A stretch of DNA of 12,731 nt from Phoronis ovalis (GCA_028565635.1 JAOXYB010042037.1:136-12866); one strand, 5' to 3'; shown: positions 1 through 8,402, counted from the stretch's first letter. Notes: generated by a model from the sequence alone, not told the origin. Translations and numbers: made by a program.

Positions 1-270
1 ATTTTTTCATCTATTAAATGATCAAATGGTGTTAAGCAGTAACTTTAATGTTTTATTTTTTCATCTATTAAATGATCAAATGGTGTTAAGCAGTAACTTT
101 AATGTTTTATTTTTTCATCTATTAAATGATCCAATGGTGTTATGCAGTGAGTTTGATGTTTTATTTTTTCATCTATTAAATGATCCAATGGTGTTAAGCA
201 GTGAGTTTGATGTGTTATTTTTTCATCTATTAAATGATCAAATGGTGTTAAGCAGTAAGTTTGATGTTTT
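1..270. repeat. 54-bp minisatellite, about five copies, cut by left edge
   Basis: The core tcatctattaaatgatc starts at 7, 61, 115, 169 and 223, an exact 54-bp period with few substitutions between copies. The array begins before the window. Because 54 is a multiple of three and the unit lacks stops in some frames, it produces repetitive open frames on both strands (an 18-residue repeat such as MVLSSNFNVLFFHLLNDQ on the plus strand). These look like by-products of the period rather than genes. The remaining 271-464 is AT-rich intron with no exon I can support. Confidence 0.92.
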
Positions 271-464
271 GCAAACAAAATCTGTGCATTTAGATTCAAT
301 GATTACATGTCAACAATATCTTGAAAAAGTTTTGTAAAATACTAAATGGCAATAGTTGGAAAACCAAAATAGTTTACGGTTGAAAACCAGACAAACACAC
401 AAATCTCTATGGTATTGAAAATGACAAGAACTATTGTATAACTGATATTGTACTAAAAACGTAC

Positions 465-653
465 CTCTCATGAATATTTCTTGTTAGGTGATCGTCATCG
501 AAGTCTGTTCCCAGATACCAGATGAGAAGAGGTAATAAACACACTGTAACTTGCGGTTTATTGTTCTTGATAAAGATGGGTAACATGCTATGAATTTCAT
601 TCAACATTGTTTTCTCCACTTGTCCGAAACAATCGGGCTGCTTATGACAACAA
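465..653 (-). CDS. Exon 16 of window, solenoid segment (residues 686-747)
   Basis: This 189-nt exon has acceptor atttataacag at 654-655 and donor gag|gtacgt at 464-463. Its first base completes Ser and it leaves with AG of a split codon. It encodes CCHKQPDCFGQVEKTMLNEI, then HSMLPIFIKNNKPQVTVCLL, then PLLIWYLGTDFDDDHLTRNI plus HE. Helices with a hydrophobic core (LPLLIWYLG) precede an acidic turn. A second acceptor at 638-639 (cataagcag) would start the exon at 637 in phase 0 and would allow exon 15 to be skipped in frame. No later exon is visible in 1-464. Confidence 0.87.
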
Positions 654-1020
654 CTGTTATAAATGAAAATTTCATTTCAATATATTATATTGAATTTCAT
701 GTTATTTTATTCAGTATAATGCAATATTAAGATGGAAAAGTGTCTAGAAAAAAGTAACTCTTGTGTTACTTAGTATGAATGAAAACTCGTTGCTAATACA
801 TTTTTAAAACAAAATGTCCTTCTTTGTTTAGTGCTGTATCAAACTTCAACTGAAAATATATCGAGCAATTATAGTATTAAAAGGTGCTTTATATGGACCT
901 GATATACAGTTTAAAAATTCTGAAGGCAAAAGGTGAGGCAGCATTGTCAAAATTAAAGTGATAAGATTTCACATTGTACAACCCCCCAAAATCACATTTT
1001 CAAACATCCAGATTACCAAC
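654..1020. other. Intron, AT-rich
   Basis: The 367-bp intron between exons 15 and 16 contains two small AT-rich inverted repeats near the acceptor: 661-677 (aaatgaaa/tttcattt) and 676-694 (ttcaatata/tatattgaa). I see no exon or element in the rest. Confidence 0.6.
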
Positions 1021-1148
1021 CTTAGAAACCCATCTAATGGGATAGAAAAACTTCTTGGGACGGCTGTGTTTTTTTCCATGAGATCATTGGCCAAGGCCTC
1101 GTCATTGTGAGCATGGATAAATACTTGAGTGCAGAAATTGGTGATTGT
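1021..1148 (-). CDS. Exon 15 of window, solenoid segment (residues 643-684 plus split Ser685)
   Basis: This 128-nt exon has acceptor gaaatacag at 1149-1150 and donor ctaag|gttggt at 1020-1019. It enters in phase 0 and leaves with AG, which T of the next exon completes to Ser. It encodes TITNFCTQVFIHAHNDEALA, then NDLMEKNTAVPRSFSIPLDG and FL. The donor is unusual (GTTGGT rather than GTAAGT). The exon is still needed: without it, exon 14 (phase 0) and the exon at 653 (entering with one base) could not join unless a weaker acceptor at 638-639 were used. Confidence 0.83.
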
Positions 1149-1646
1149 CTGTATTTCTAATAGTGTCTACAACAAGAATGTATCATATGCTTACATGTTA
1201 CTTAGTTACAATAAATGTTTTTTCTCAATATATATATCCATAGCAGTCAGACAATTTTGTATATAATAGTAGTAAGACATCAAAATGAGCTGGTTTTTGT
1301 AGAAAAGTGGCTGACTTTCATACTCATGACAGGAATTATTAGGATTTAAAGTCAAGCATAGATCTTATTATTACTGACAGTAAAGCATAAAGCAAGTAAC
1401 ACAATTATAGCTTCCACAGTAAAACACCACACCCTTTAATAGATACCACAATAAAATATAGTATTCTTTTATAGGAATTTGCTTTCGTTAAAACATGAAA
1501 AGTGAGAAACTGACTAGTTTTTGCTACCCTATATAAGAACGTACCTAATTAATCGCGTGGACTGCAAAGATCTTAAGAATTCTTAAGACTGAATAAAATA
1601 TTAAGAATTAAGTGTCTGTACATTCTTACTATAATTCCATTCTTAC
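1149..1646. other. Intron with an 18-bp perfect palindrome
   Basis: The 498-bp intron between exons 14 and 15 contains a perfect palindrome at 1571-1588 (TCTTAAGAATTCTTAAGA), followed by the related ttaagaattaag at about 1600-1612. No coding signal was seen elsewhere in it. Confidence 0.55.
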
Positions 1647-1826
1647 CTGTTCTATAGGTAGTGTAAAATAAGAATGTGCAGTAAGTAATATTTCCAAGGC
1701 AACAATTGATAATCTGTCAAAGCAATGCCTCTGAACTAAACTATTGACACAAAGTAAGCGAAATGGTAGCTGCTGATTAACTGCATCAGTGATTTGTAAA
1801 ACAGTTCTCCTGCACATTTCCGGATC
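1647..1826 (-). CDS. Exon 14 of window, solenoid repeats (residues 583-642)
   Basis: This 180-nt exon has acceptor gttttgtag at 1827-1828 and donor cag|gtaaga at 1646-1645, phase 0 at both ends. It encodes DPEMCRRTVLQITDAVNQQL, then PFRLLCVNSLVQRHCFDRLS, then IVALEILLTAHSYFTLPIEQ. The three consecutive amphipathic helices agree with HEAT/ARM architecture. Its 60 codons and phase-0 borders resemble the previous exon, as often seen when a solenoid has grown by exon-sized repeats. Confidence 0.9.
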
Positions 1827-2301
1827 CTACAAAACAAAAAAATCACAGCCTATACATATATTAAGATTTAATGTTGATACGTGATTTTGTCTCACCTATA
1901 TACTTTATTAATATAATTTATGTTTTTATTATTCATATAATTAGAGCACTGAAGCAGAAGATAGGTATTTAAAAGAAAATCAACAGCGGCCCATGTCTTG
2001 TCTAATTCTACACAATATAGTCCAAACACACAGTGCATTAATGAGCTGACTTTTCCCAGTTTTCTTACTGATTGAACCATGGAGTGTAATATTGCACACG
2101 ACTTTCAACGGGAACTTTTTATCAATAACTGATGAGATTCTTCTCAAAATATAAAATCACTTCTTGATACTGTTAATTCAGAAGTGAATAGAAAGTCTAC
2201 TGTATCCTTATGTCTACCTTACAAGTAACCCAAAATAAAGTTGTTTTGTTTAAATTCCAAAGGTCAAAAATGGGTTTTACAATTTGGAAGTAATCATGTA
2301 C
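1827..2301. other. Intron, nothing distinctive
   Basis: This is the 475-bp intron between exons 13 and 14. A short open frame around 1892-2080 has no supporting splice-phase pair and no recognisable motif. I see no repeat or element. Confidence 0.5.
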
Positions 2302-2487
2302 CTGCCATGATGATGGAGTATCATTCAGTAACGGCATCAGCTTAGCAGCATGGGAAGCGGAATATTTTAGAGCGATGCATGCACCATAACATAACAAAGT
2401 TGTATTGGGAGTAAGATACTGATCCCAAAGGTCTTCTAAAATTTTCATATCAAACCACCGAATGACTTCAACAAGACATGGTATAAC
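2302..2487 (-). CDS. Exon 13 of window, solenoid repeats (residues 521-582)
   Basis: This 186-nt exon has acceptor tcattgcag at 2488-2489 and donor cag|gtacat at 2301-2300, phase 0 at both ends. It encodes VIPCLVEVIRWFDMKILEDL, then WDQYLTPNTTLLCYGACIAL, then KYSASHAAKLMPLLNDTPSS plus WQ. Helix-turn-helix periodicity is clear. Its acceptor and first bases are the template of a tandem array that fills the upstream intron (2461-2885), so several decoy acceptors lie just before the true one. The site I chose is the one nearest the continuous coding frame, and it alone matches the phase-0 exit of the preceding exon. Confidence 0.88.
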
Positions 2488-2885
2488 CTGCAATGAAAAA
2501 AAAATCACAGACTGACTTTGATAAGTCATGGTATAACTTGCAAATGAAAAACAAAACACTGACTGACTTCAACAAGACATGCTATAACCTGCAATGAAAG
2601 AAACACAGATTGAATGACTTCAACAAGGCATGGTATAACTTGCAATGAAAGAAACACAGATTGAATGACTTCAACAGGGCATGGTATAACTTGCAAATGA
2701 AAAGAACACTAAATGACTTTAACAAGGCAAATGAAAAATAAAACATTGGATGACTTCAACGAGGCTCAGTATAACTTGCAAATGAAAAAAAAACAACATC
2801 CAAATTACTTCAACAAGGCATTGCATAACCAGTAAATGAAAAGAATGACTTTAACAAGGAATGGTATAACCTGCTAACGAAAAAA
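2461..2885. repeat. Degenerate tandem array carrying copies of the exon 13 splice acceptor
   Basis: About nine degenerate units of roughly 38-53 bp begin with gacttcaacaagg-like sequence at about 2463, 2514, 2565, 2615, 2667, 2714, 2752, 2804 and 2847. The first unit is the functional exon 13 boundary: its left half is the first coding bases and its right half is the acceptor. Most other units repeat ggtataac(c/t)tgcaa, which on the minus strand is again an AG followed by the exon start. One unit (2714) has lost this core. The array therefore spans exon and intron, and grew from the splice junction or includes it. The rest of the 605-bp intron (2886-3092) is unremarkable. Confidence 0.88.
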
Positions 2886-3092
2886 ACATATATTTACTTT
2901 AGAATTATTCAACATTTTTTGGTTAATTTATGGAATTTGACTTATTTTCTAAAAATGGTACTCCAGGAGAGCAAAGCAACCAGTGTCCAACTGAATTATG
3001 TTTCTTCACTTCCTGTCGCAACTACTCAAAAATGTAATTGAATTTTATAACATTACTAGATATTATTAATTCTCTTATGTCTACATGTTTAC

Positions 3093-3240
3093 CTGTTGAG
3101 CCATTCTTCGTAATTCCCATCGACTATCAGCAAGGCACTCAATGGTTTGATACATCATCTTTTTTAATAAATCAGACAAATTTTCTAGCTTTAAACTTAA
3201 TATCCAATCAGGATCAGTAACTTCTTTGTCATGATGCGTA
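3093..3240 (-). CDS. Exon 12 of window, start of second helical block (residues 472-520)
   Basis: This 148-nt exon has acceptor gtctttccag at 3241-3242 and donor cag|gtaaac at 3092-3091. Its first base completes Asp and it leaves in phase 0. It encodes THHDKEVTDPDWILSLKLEN and then LSDLLKKMMYQTIECLADSR, ending WELRRMAQQ. The long amphipathic helices here mark the return to a HEAT/ARM-like solenoid after the linker. WELRRMAQQ followed by VIPCLVEVIRW in the next exon has the usual arrangement of a repeat that crosses an exon boundary. Confidence 0.9.
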
Positions 3241-3402
3241 CTGGAAAGACAACACAATTTTTTTACCAAAAATTTTAAGACGGTGGTATTTGCTTCATCA
3301 GCAATGACACAATAACAAAAACTAGCACAATTTTAAATTTTGGTACAAATGAAACTCTTCATTCATTATATTTTGAGTCACATACTCAAAACACATACTT
3401 AC

Positions 3403-3500
3403 TCTAAAGGGGATGGACATAGACATGATCTAACAAGTTCTGCTGGTGACGGGGACTCCTCTTGATGCTTCTGCACTGCAATTTTTGAATCCACAGATCC
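3403..3500 (-). CDS. Exon 11 of window, end of linker (residues 439-470 plus split Asp471)
   Basis: This 98-nt exon has acceptor atgttgtag at 3501-3502 and donor ttaga|gtaagtatg, a near-perfect match, at 3402-3401. It enters in phase 0 and leaves with GA, completed by T of the next exon to give Asp. It encodes GSVDSKIAVQKHQEES and then PSPAELVRSCLCPSPL. The composition is polar, with Ser-Pro sites near both ends. The introns on both sides are the shortest in the window (176 and 162 bp). Confidence 0.87.
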
Positions 3501-3676
3501 CTACAACATACAACTATTACACTGACAAAAACAATAATTAAAGTCCACTTGTACCACGCGTTATGTTTGTAAAGTCAAAGTTTGCACCTTTCTTTCTGAA
3601 CAACACATAGATGGGACTCATCTAGTTAGAAGTATCTGATAGTATTAAGACATGCAACATTTCATAACTGGCTTAC

Positions 3677-3851
3677 CCTCTGTACATTAGAATCCATCTG
3701 CTTAGTATGATTAAGTAATGACGTAGCTCCCACTGGAAACAGTGACCCTGGTGGACGGAATGGTGTTTTTGGTTGTACGTAATATGAATAATGTCGCACT
3801 AATGTGTATAAAGACTGGGACTGGTATGTACTTGGATCCATTGTCATGGAC
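3677..3851 (-). CDS. Exon 10 of window, Tyr/Pro-rich linker (residues 381-438)
   Basis: This 175-nt exon has acceptor atttttcag at 3852-3853 and donor agg|gtaagc at 3676-3675. Its first base completes Arg from the preceding exon and it leaves in phase 0. It encodes SMTMDPSTYQSQSLYTLVRH, then YSYYVQPKTPFRPPGSLFPV, then GATSLLNHTKQMDSNVQR. The Tyr-rich and Pro-rich middle is not a HEAT repeat. TPFRPPGSLFP looks like an extended segment or short linear motif. An in-frame Met near its start does not make this a first exon: the acceptor and incoming phase both fit an internal exon. Confidence 0.88.
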
Positions 3852-4188
3852 CTGAAAAATGTCATTGTTTGATGAACTATACAAAATTACCTTTAGTTAC
3901 TTTTGGGAATTACCTGAATTTTATAGCACTGCACGATTTATCCAATCTGCGGAATAGTTCAACTCAAAAATATTCAGCAGTAATTACACAAATTAAAATG
4001 GTTTAAAATATGGCAAATTGTTAGCATAAATACAGAGAGATATACAACACTACTTTTCCATGAACTTCTTTATTTCATTACATCACTATATGACAGCTAA
4101 ACAAAAAGTTGCTCCTGATTATCTGGTTGTGGTAAATGTTTTGTGGTAAACTGAACAACATTCATATCCAGGAGAACACAATAAACTG

Positions 4189-4570
4189 AATAGACTATTT
4201 GCATGCACCTAAAGGTGCTATAGTCAGACCTTTCAATACCGGCATCCTTTAGTTATACACAAAACTTGTTTTCTTTTTTAAATCTGACTTTAAAAAAGCT
4301 ATAAACGGTCGAAGTTTAACAAAATAAAAGGATGTATTAATAAATAGTTGTTTATGTATTGAGATGCTCACAAAAAGGAGGGTATTTCTTAGATCAAAGA
4401 ACGTACGATATTTTTTTGGGTTTCGGCTTGGCATGCGAAGAAAGCATTTTGTGAATGAATCGCGTGAGCGCATGCAGAACTACGTCATTGTTCATTCGTA
4501 GAATGCGACATGCTGGGATCGGATGGGTCTGAGACTGGTGGCTCCACCAAGTGCATGCAAACAGTCTATT
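4189..4570. mobile_element. MITE-like element, copy 1 (382 bp)
   Basis: The left end AATAGACTATTTGCATGCAC (4189-4208) is inverted at the right end (4551-4570) with a single mismatch over 20 bp. The interior has no transposase. An open minus frame at 4249-4473 has no recognisable motif. Length, terminal inverted repeats and absence of coding capacity fit a non-autonomous DNA transposon. No clear target-site duplication is visible; the flanks are aaactg and aatgag. The same end and an internal gtggctccac motif recur at 6177-6370, which supports a dispersed family. Confidence 0.75.
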
Positions 4571-5474
4571 AATGAGACTTAGATTGAGAAGGCTATGCCC
4601 TATTCTATTAGTGATCTAGCATACAAGACTTGGTTACAAACTGGTGAGCATAAAAACACATTTAACAATATTCTACAGGACAACACAGGCAACTGGTAAA
4701 CATAAAAACACAGTATATTATGAAATATTGTGTATTCCAATAAACAGGTAAATGGTGACCAGCACAAACTGAGAAAGACTCCATAAAATGATAGTTTTAC
4801 ACTTAATTTAGATTAATTCAATTATTAAATGTTTTTTGTCTTCTATTTTAAGAACTTTTCACACAAACCGGATCCACGCACATAATTGCTCAGATTGTTT
4901 AGTACTATTACGTATGTCCAGAACGTAGATATTCTCGGTATACATCCTTTGGGCTGATATGATTGGGTCTCCAGTGTATCTGGATTTTGTGGTCGAACTT
5001 TGTGGGAATTGCTGGATATAAGGAACACAATATTTCACAGTAACAAGCAATTAATACACATGTTAAAAACAATTTTATCAATCAACTCCTCAGCCTAGAA
5101 AGAGGTCACAAATAGATACAATAGTATGTTTGACAATAATTCCGCAGTAACTTTCTCACATTCAATCATTTTAATTGTAATTTTACTTTTGCTAAACAAG
5201 AAAGTGTGTAGCCTATCACTATGAAGATGTAATGTGGTGGGTTTGACATGATTTAACTGGATTGGAAAAGTTATCCTATTCTTGCAGCATTATAAGCATT
5301 AGATTATTGAGTTAGACAAAAAATTAAGGGTCAAAATTATCTCCCTAAAAAAATATTCACCCTTTACAGAATGCTGGATCCACCTCTTACTCCTTTCTTA
5401 CTTACATGTGAGGGGGTACTGTCGACATTCAGTGTCACTGTATACATGTGCCCCATAGGCTCCCCCTTTTCAAC

Positions 5475-5800
5475 TCCCAAATTTACCACAGGGAATGTGT
5501 TCATGCTTCGCAAGCGTTATTTAACACAGAATATACTTTTCATGTATATTTACCACAAGTATATTTTCAAACAATAACCATTTATCACACGTTTTTTTTC
5601 TTAGAAATGTGCATTTACAGCTTCTATGAAACATTAAGGTCCGTATATTTTCACACAATTATTTACCACAGGTTATTAGTGAACATACAACAGGGTATAT
5701 TTTGGAACGGCTATTTTGCAACAGGGTATTACTTTCGGTGTTTTTTATTTACCAAAGAGTATATTTTTGGTAACCTTTATTTACCAAAGGGTCAGCAGCT
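5475..5800. repeat. Degenerate ATTTACCA/GTATATTTT module region
   Basis: The module attacc(a)/ttaccacagg followed by gtatatttt recurs irregularly: atttaccaca near 5481, tttaccacaagtatatttt near 5549, tttatcaca at 5581, atttaccacagg near 5661, caacagggtat near 5688 and 5719, atttaccaaagagtatatttt near 5748, and atttaccaaaggg near 5780. Spacing is uneven, so this is an old, diverged tandem region rather than a fresh satellite. Plus-strand open frames through it are probably incidental. Confidence 0.55.
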
Positions 5801-6176
5801 TTTACCTTGGGTTAAAGATTCTAATTAACAACTTTTGAGTTGAAACTGGTTCACAGCAGAGTAGATGTATGAGGAGCTGATATCATTTCATTACCTTATA
5901 ATTGAAACAAGGCTTATACACAAGTACAAACATTAAAATAATTAGTACTTCTAAATCTTGATTAAACAAAGAATAATCAGTAAAAGCTCTACAACAAACA
6001 AAAGATTGCTAAAAAGTGTTATTATCAATACAGTAACAAAGCATCCTATGAGAGATTGTAGTGAGCTGGTACCTTTTCGATGCAAACTTTTGCCTTCTGT
6101 AAATATCATGACATGTAAGTGTGCATTCAAATATGGCTACATGAAAGCAGGTTAAAAGTTAAGCGAACAGTAATTT

Positions 6177-6370
6177 AATAGACTATTTGCATGCACTTGA
6201 TAAAATCACTAGTCTTCAATCCAAACGTATCTAGCATACAGTGTTTTGTGCATAAACTGTACAAGGTCGTAAAGTTTGCACTGTACATGCACAAAACCTT
6301 GCAAGCATGTAACAACTGTGTCCACGATCAGTGGCTCCACTAATTAGTGTAAGCAAATTGTCTGACTATT
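6177..6370. mobile_element. MITE-like element, copy 2 (194 bp, diverged)
   Basis: The left 20 bp (6177-6196) are identical to the left end of the element at 4189. The right end (about 6347-6370) is diverged but still ends in gtctgactatt, and it is preceded by gtggctccac as in the first copy. Inside is an 11-bp perfect inverted pair, GTTTTGTGCAT at 6243-6253 and its complement at 6287-6297. It is shorter than copy 1, so it is probably an internally deleted relative. There is no coding capacity. Confidence 0.65.
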
Positions 6371-6667
6371 ACCTGTTTAACTTTCTGGTTTAATGATGTT
6401 TTTTTTAAAGCAAGATGTGCATTCTATTAGATGAAAGCTTCCTACATCACAATTAGCCTCTGCAAACTAGCTAATTAACTGGCACTGCTTAACTACAACT
6501 ACCAGGATTTTTTTAGGTAGGAGTATAATTTGAGGATAGGACACACATGACTGGGTAATTTGGCTGTAGGTCAGTGGAACATATGCAATCATTTAAAAGC
6601 ATTTCAATCAAAATGACTCAAATTACTCACTATTAATACACTGGTTTTGACTTAAACAAAACTGTAC

Positions 6668-6747
6668 CTGGTAATAATGCTGTGACTACCATCATCAGAA
6701 TAATTTCTGGTTTTTGCACTTTCCATACCTGTATGATTATTCTGCAG
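6668..6747 (-). CDS. Exon 9 of window, polar linker (residues 354-379 plus split Arg380)
   Basis: This 80-nt exon has acceptor ttattctgtag at 6748-6749 and donor ccag|gtacag at 6667-6666. It enters in phase 0 and leaves with AG, which G of the next exon completes to Arg. It encodes LQNNHTGMESAKTRNY and then SDDGSHSIIT, strongly polar and disordered-looking. A second AG six bases into the exon (ctgcag, ending at 6742) could serve as an alternative acceptor and would remove Leu-Gln in frame. The exon is supported mainly by exact phase compatibility with both neighbours, because it is flanked by two large introns. Confidence 0.75.
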
Positions 6748-8015
6748 CTACAGAATAAAATAGAATACAGGATATAAACTTATAATATATTTACATGTAT
6801 AATGTGAATGAATTATTAGTTTAAACATATTAGATGTAAGGCGGGACAATCTGTAAAAACAACTGAGTCCATGCCTTATTCAGCAAATTATCCAACTTTT
6901 TAAAGTTAAAACACAATACCTGTTGGAATTTATCAGTAAATTTAAATGTAAGTTCATTTCATGTCATATCAATGCTAATCACTGACAATGAAAAGTATAT
7001 CATATGTAAATTTTGGATACTGAGTTTTTCGTATGCTACTGATCATAAAGCTTTCTAAAAATACAGTATCTTCAAACAATACTACAATAATAATTTAATT
7101 GCTTACAAGAACAGCCACATAACATTTTTGTCTATTATCTAAACACAAAACCAAAAAATAATCAAATGCTTGCAGTAAACAATAAAAATATTGCTAAGCA
7201 GCGTCTTAACAAATAATCAAATGAAGGCTGTTGCCTTTAAACACAATCCTTCAAATTTAAGAAACAACTGGAAAGGAAACCATTTACAGTTAATCAGTGA
7301 TGTAGCCTGTACAATTACAATAAGAACAATTTTTTACTTTCACAAGCCAATGCATGCAAGCTGAAGCTGCCATGAACTGAGATACAAACTGGGAAAATTT
7401 TACCATAAATTAAACATGAGAAAAAATAAAAAGATTTTTCTTGCAAAAATTTTAATTAAAGATTGTTTTAATTTCTTTACAAATTAGGGAACACTCAAAT
7501 AACATACCCATGATTGTGGCAAAGACTAATAGGAAAACATGTGTTAAATATGTGTTAGGAAAATAGTCACAATGGTCATGCTCAAGAAACTTTGTTTACA
7601 CTGCCTGTCATGCATAGTTCCATCAGACGGAATGTGCATCAACATTTAAAATGGAATACACACATACACACAGAGCTGCATAATTTCGTATCGAAAGTAA
7701 TCTCACTTTACTGCTATGAATACCAGTTTTGAAAAGCGGAAGAGTTTCTATGCTTAATGAATTTTTATTGGATATCATGAAACCATTTTGTTTTACTACT
7801 TTTAAATCCAACTTTGCATAATTGTTTTTTTTTCATCCATAAATCATGCTGGCGATACGCAATGAACCATGACACATTTACCTAAAGTCAGTACTGTTAG
7901 AACAAAGTATATCATACTGCCCCCGTTATCGTTAAAGGATTTCGTTATAAAACATAATGCAATGGCAAAAATACAAGTAGGTGCAGACACATGCTGGGCT
8001 GATGAGTGGGGTTAC
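6748..8015. other. Intron between the 45-nt exon and exon 9
   Basis: This is 1.27 kb of AT-rich sequence. It contains the weak 18-nt microexon candidate (7508-7525) and a 32-nt segment with good splice signals but a length that would shift frame (7107-7138). I see no transposon ends. An open minus frame at 7623-7811 has no motif or splice support. Confidence 0.5.
7508..7525 (-). CDS. Possible 18-nt microexon in the linker
   Basis: A short segment lies between a pyrimidine-rich acceptor, tgttttcctattag (7526-7527), and donor tgg|gtatgt (7507-7506). It is 18 nt and phase 0, and would encode SLPQSW between the 45-nt exon and the exon starting at 6747. The phase and the signals are compatible. 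However, a segment this small in a 1.3-kb intron could easily arise by chance, so I list it as a weak candidate and leave it out of the residue count. Confidence 0.28.
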
Positions 8016-8060
8016 CTTTGACATTTGGGGAAACATTGAATGCCTTCTGAATAGTTGTTG
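8016..8060 (-). CDS. Small 45-nt exon with RRHS motif (residues 339-353)
   Basis: This segment lies between acceptor tatgttgcag (8061-8062) and donor aag|gtaacc (8015-8014). It is exactly 45 nt and phase 0 at both ends, matching the phase-0 exit of the preceding exon and the phase-0 entry of the exon at 6747. It encodes QQLFRRHSMFPQMSK. RRHS is a second basophilic kinase-like site close to RARKNS. Being a multiple of three, it could be skipped without shifting frame. Longer frames covering this place on the minus strand run through the intron and are not separate genes. Confidence 0.72.
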
Positions 8061-8402
8061 CTGCAACATATGAATCAAGCATGTGAGTGAGTAAACATAA
8101 AATAAACATGATGTTAGGCAGCATGCTAATAATTTCAGTTTGTGAAATAAACAAAATGAGTGAAAAAACGTTCTGTTAGAATTTAGCACATTACATTATT
8201 AACGTAGTAAGCATTATTATTTATAAAATAAGTCATGAAAGTTGGAGTATATGTCAATGTAACTGTACGTGTCAGCCCATTGTCCATACAAGGGCACATT
8301 CAATGCCATAAAGGTCATTAAGGATTACAGTGATTAACACTATATAATCACAGGTTTAGAGACTGGAGAATGTACAATAACTGTCTCAATAACATGTCTT
8401 AC
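8061..8402. other. Intron between exon 8 and the 45-nt exon
   Basis: These 342 bp are AT-rich with no element or additional exon that I can see. Open minus frames crossing it are read-through from the 45-nt exon. Confidence 0.5.

Larger units (their letters stand above)
3852..6667. other. Large 2.8-kb intron holding several repeats
   Basis: This is the largest intron, between exons 9 and 10. It holds two related inverted-repeat elements (4189-4570 and 6177-6370) and a 21-bp near-direct repeat (actggt..gcataaaaacaca at 4640 and 4692). It also holds a block with open minus frames (4843-5050) and a degenerate ATTTACCA-module region (about 5475-5800). Plus-strand open frames at 5371-5828 and 5958-6155 have no splice or family support. 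No exon compatible with the phase-2 junction is convincing here. Confidence 0.65.

Noticed and set aside
26-337. Plus-strand 103-residue repetitive open frame
   Set aside because: It is generated by the 54-bp tandem array, has no start context or splice support, and the opposite strand is open for the same reason.
3038-3220. Plus-strand 60-residue open frame
   Set aside because: It is the antisense shadow of exon 12 and lacks splice or start support.
4249-4473. Minus-strand 74-residue open frame
   Set aside because: It lies wholly inside the first MITE-like element and shows no transposase or other motif. It has no splice phase that fits the gene.
5371-5828. Two overlapping plus-strand open frames, up to 126 residues
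   Set aside because: They run through the degenerate ATTTACCA repeats in a large intron. The composition is that of translated AT-rich repeat, with no recognisable domain.
6073-6096. 24-nt segment, open and in phase between exons 9 and 10
   Set aside because: The donor aaag|gtacca is weak and such short AG...GT pairs are expected by chance in a 2.8-kb intron.
6901-6960. Open stretch before a cag|gtattg donor in the intron upstream of exon 9
   Set aside because: The frame that would match the phase-0 junction contains TGA and no acceptor lies downstream of it.
7107-7138. 32-nt segment with good acceptor (gttttgtgtttag) and donor (ctt|gtaagc)
   Set aside because: Its length would shift the frame and bring a stop early in exon 10. 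It could be a poison exon, but there is no evidence beyond the splice signals.
7865-7900. 12-nt segment between acceptor ttctaacag and donor ttag|gtaaat
   Set aside because: In the required phase it reads TAC TGA, a stop codon.
7932-8189. Two overlapping minus-strand open frames of 69 and 85 residues
   Set aside because: Only 8016-8060 has matching splice sites and phase. The rest is intronic read-through.
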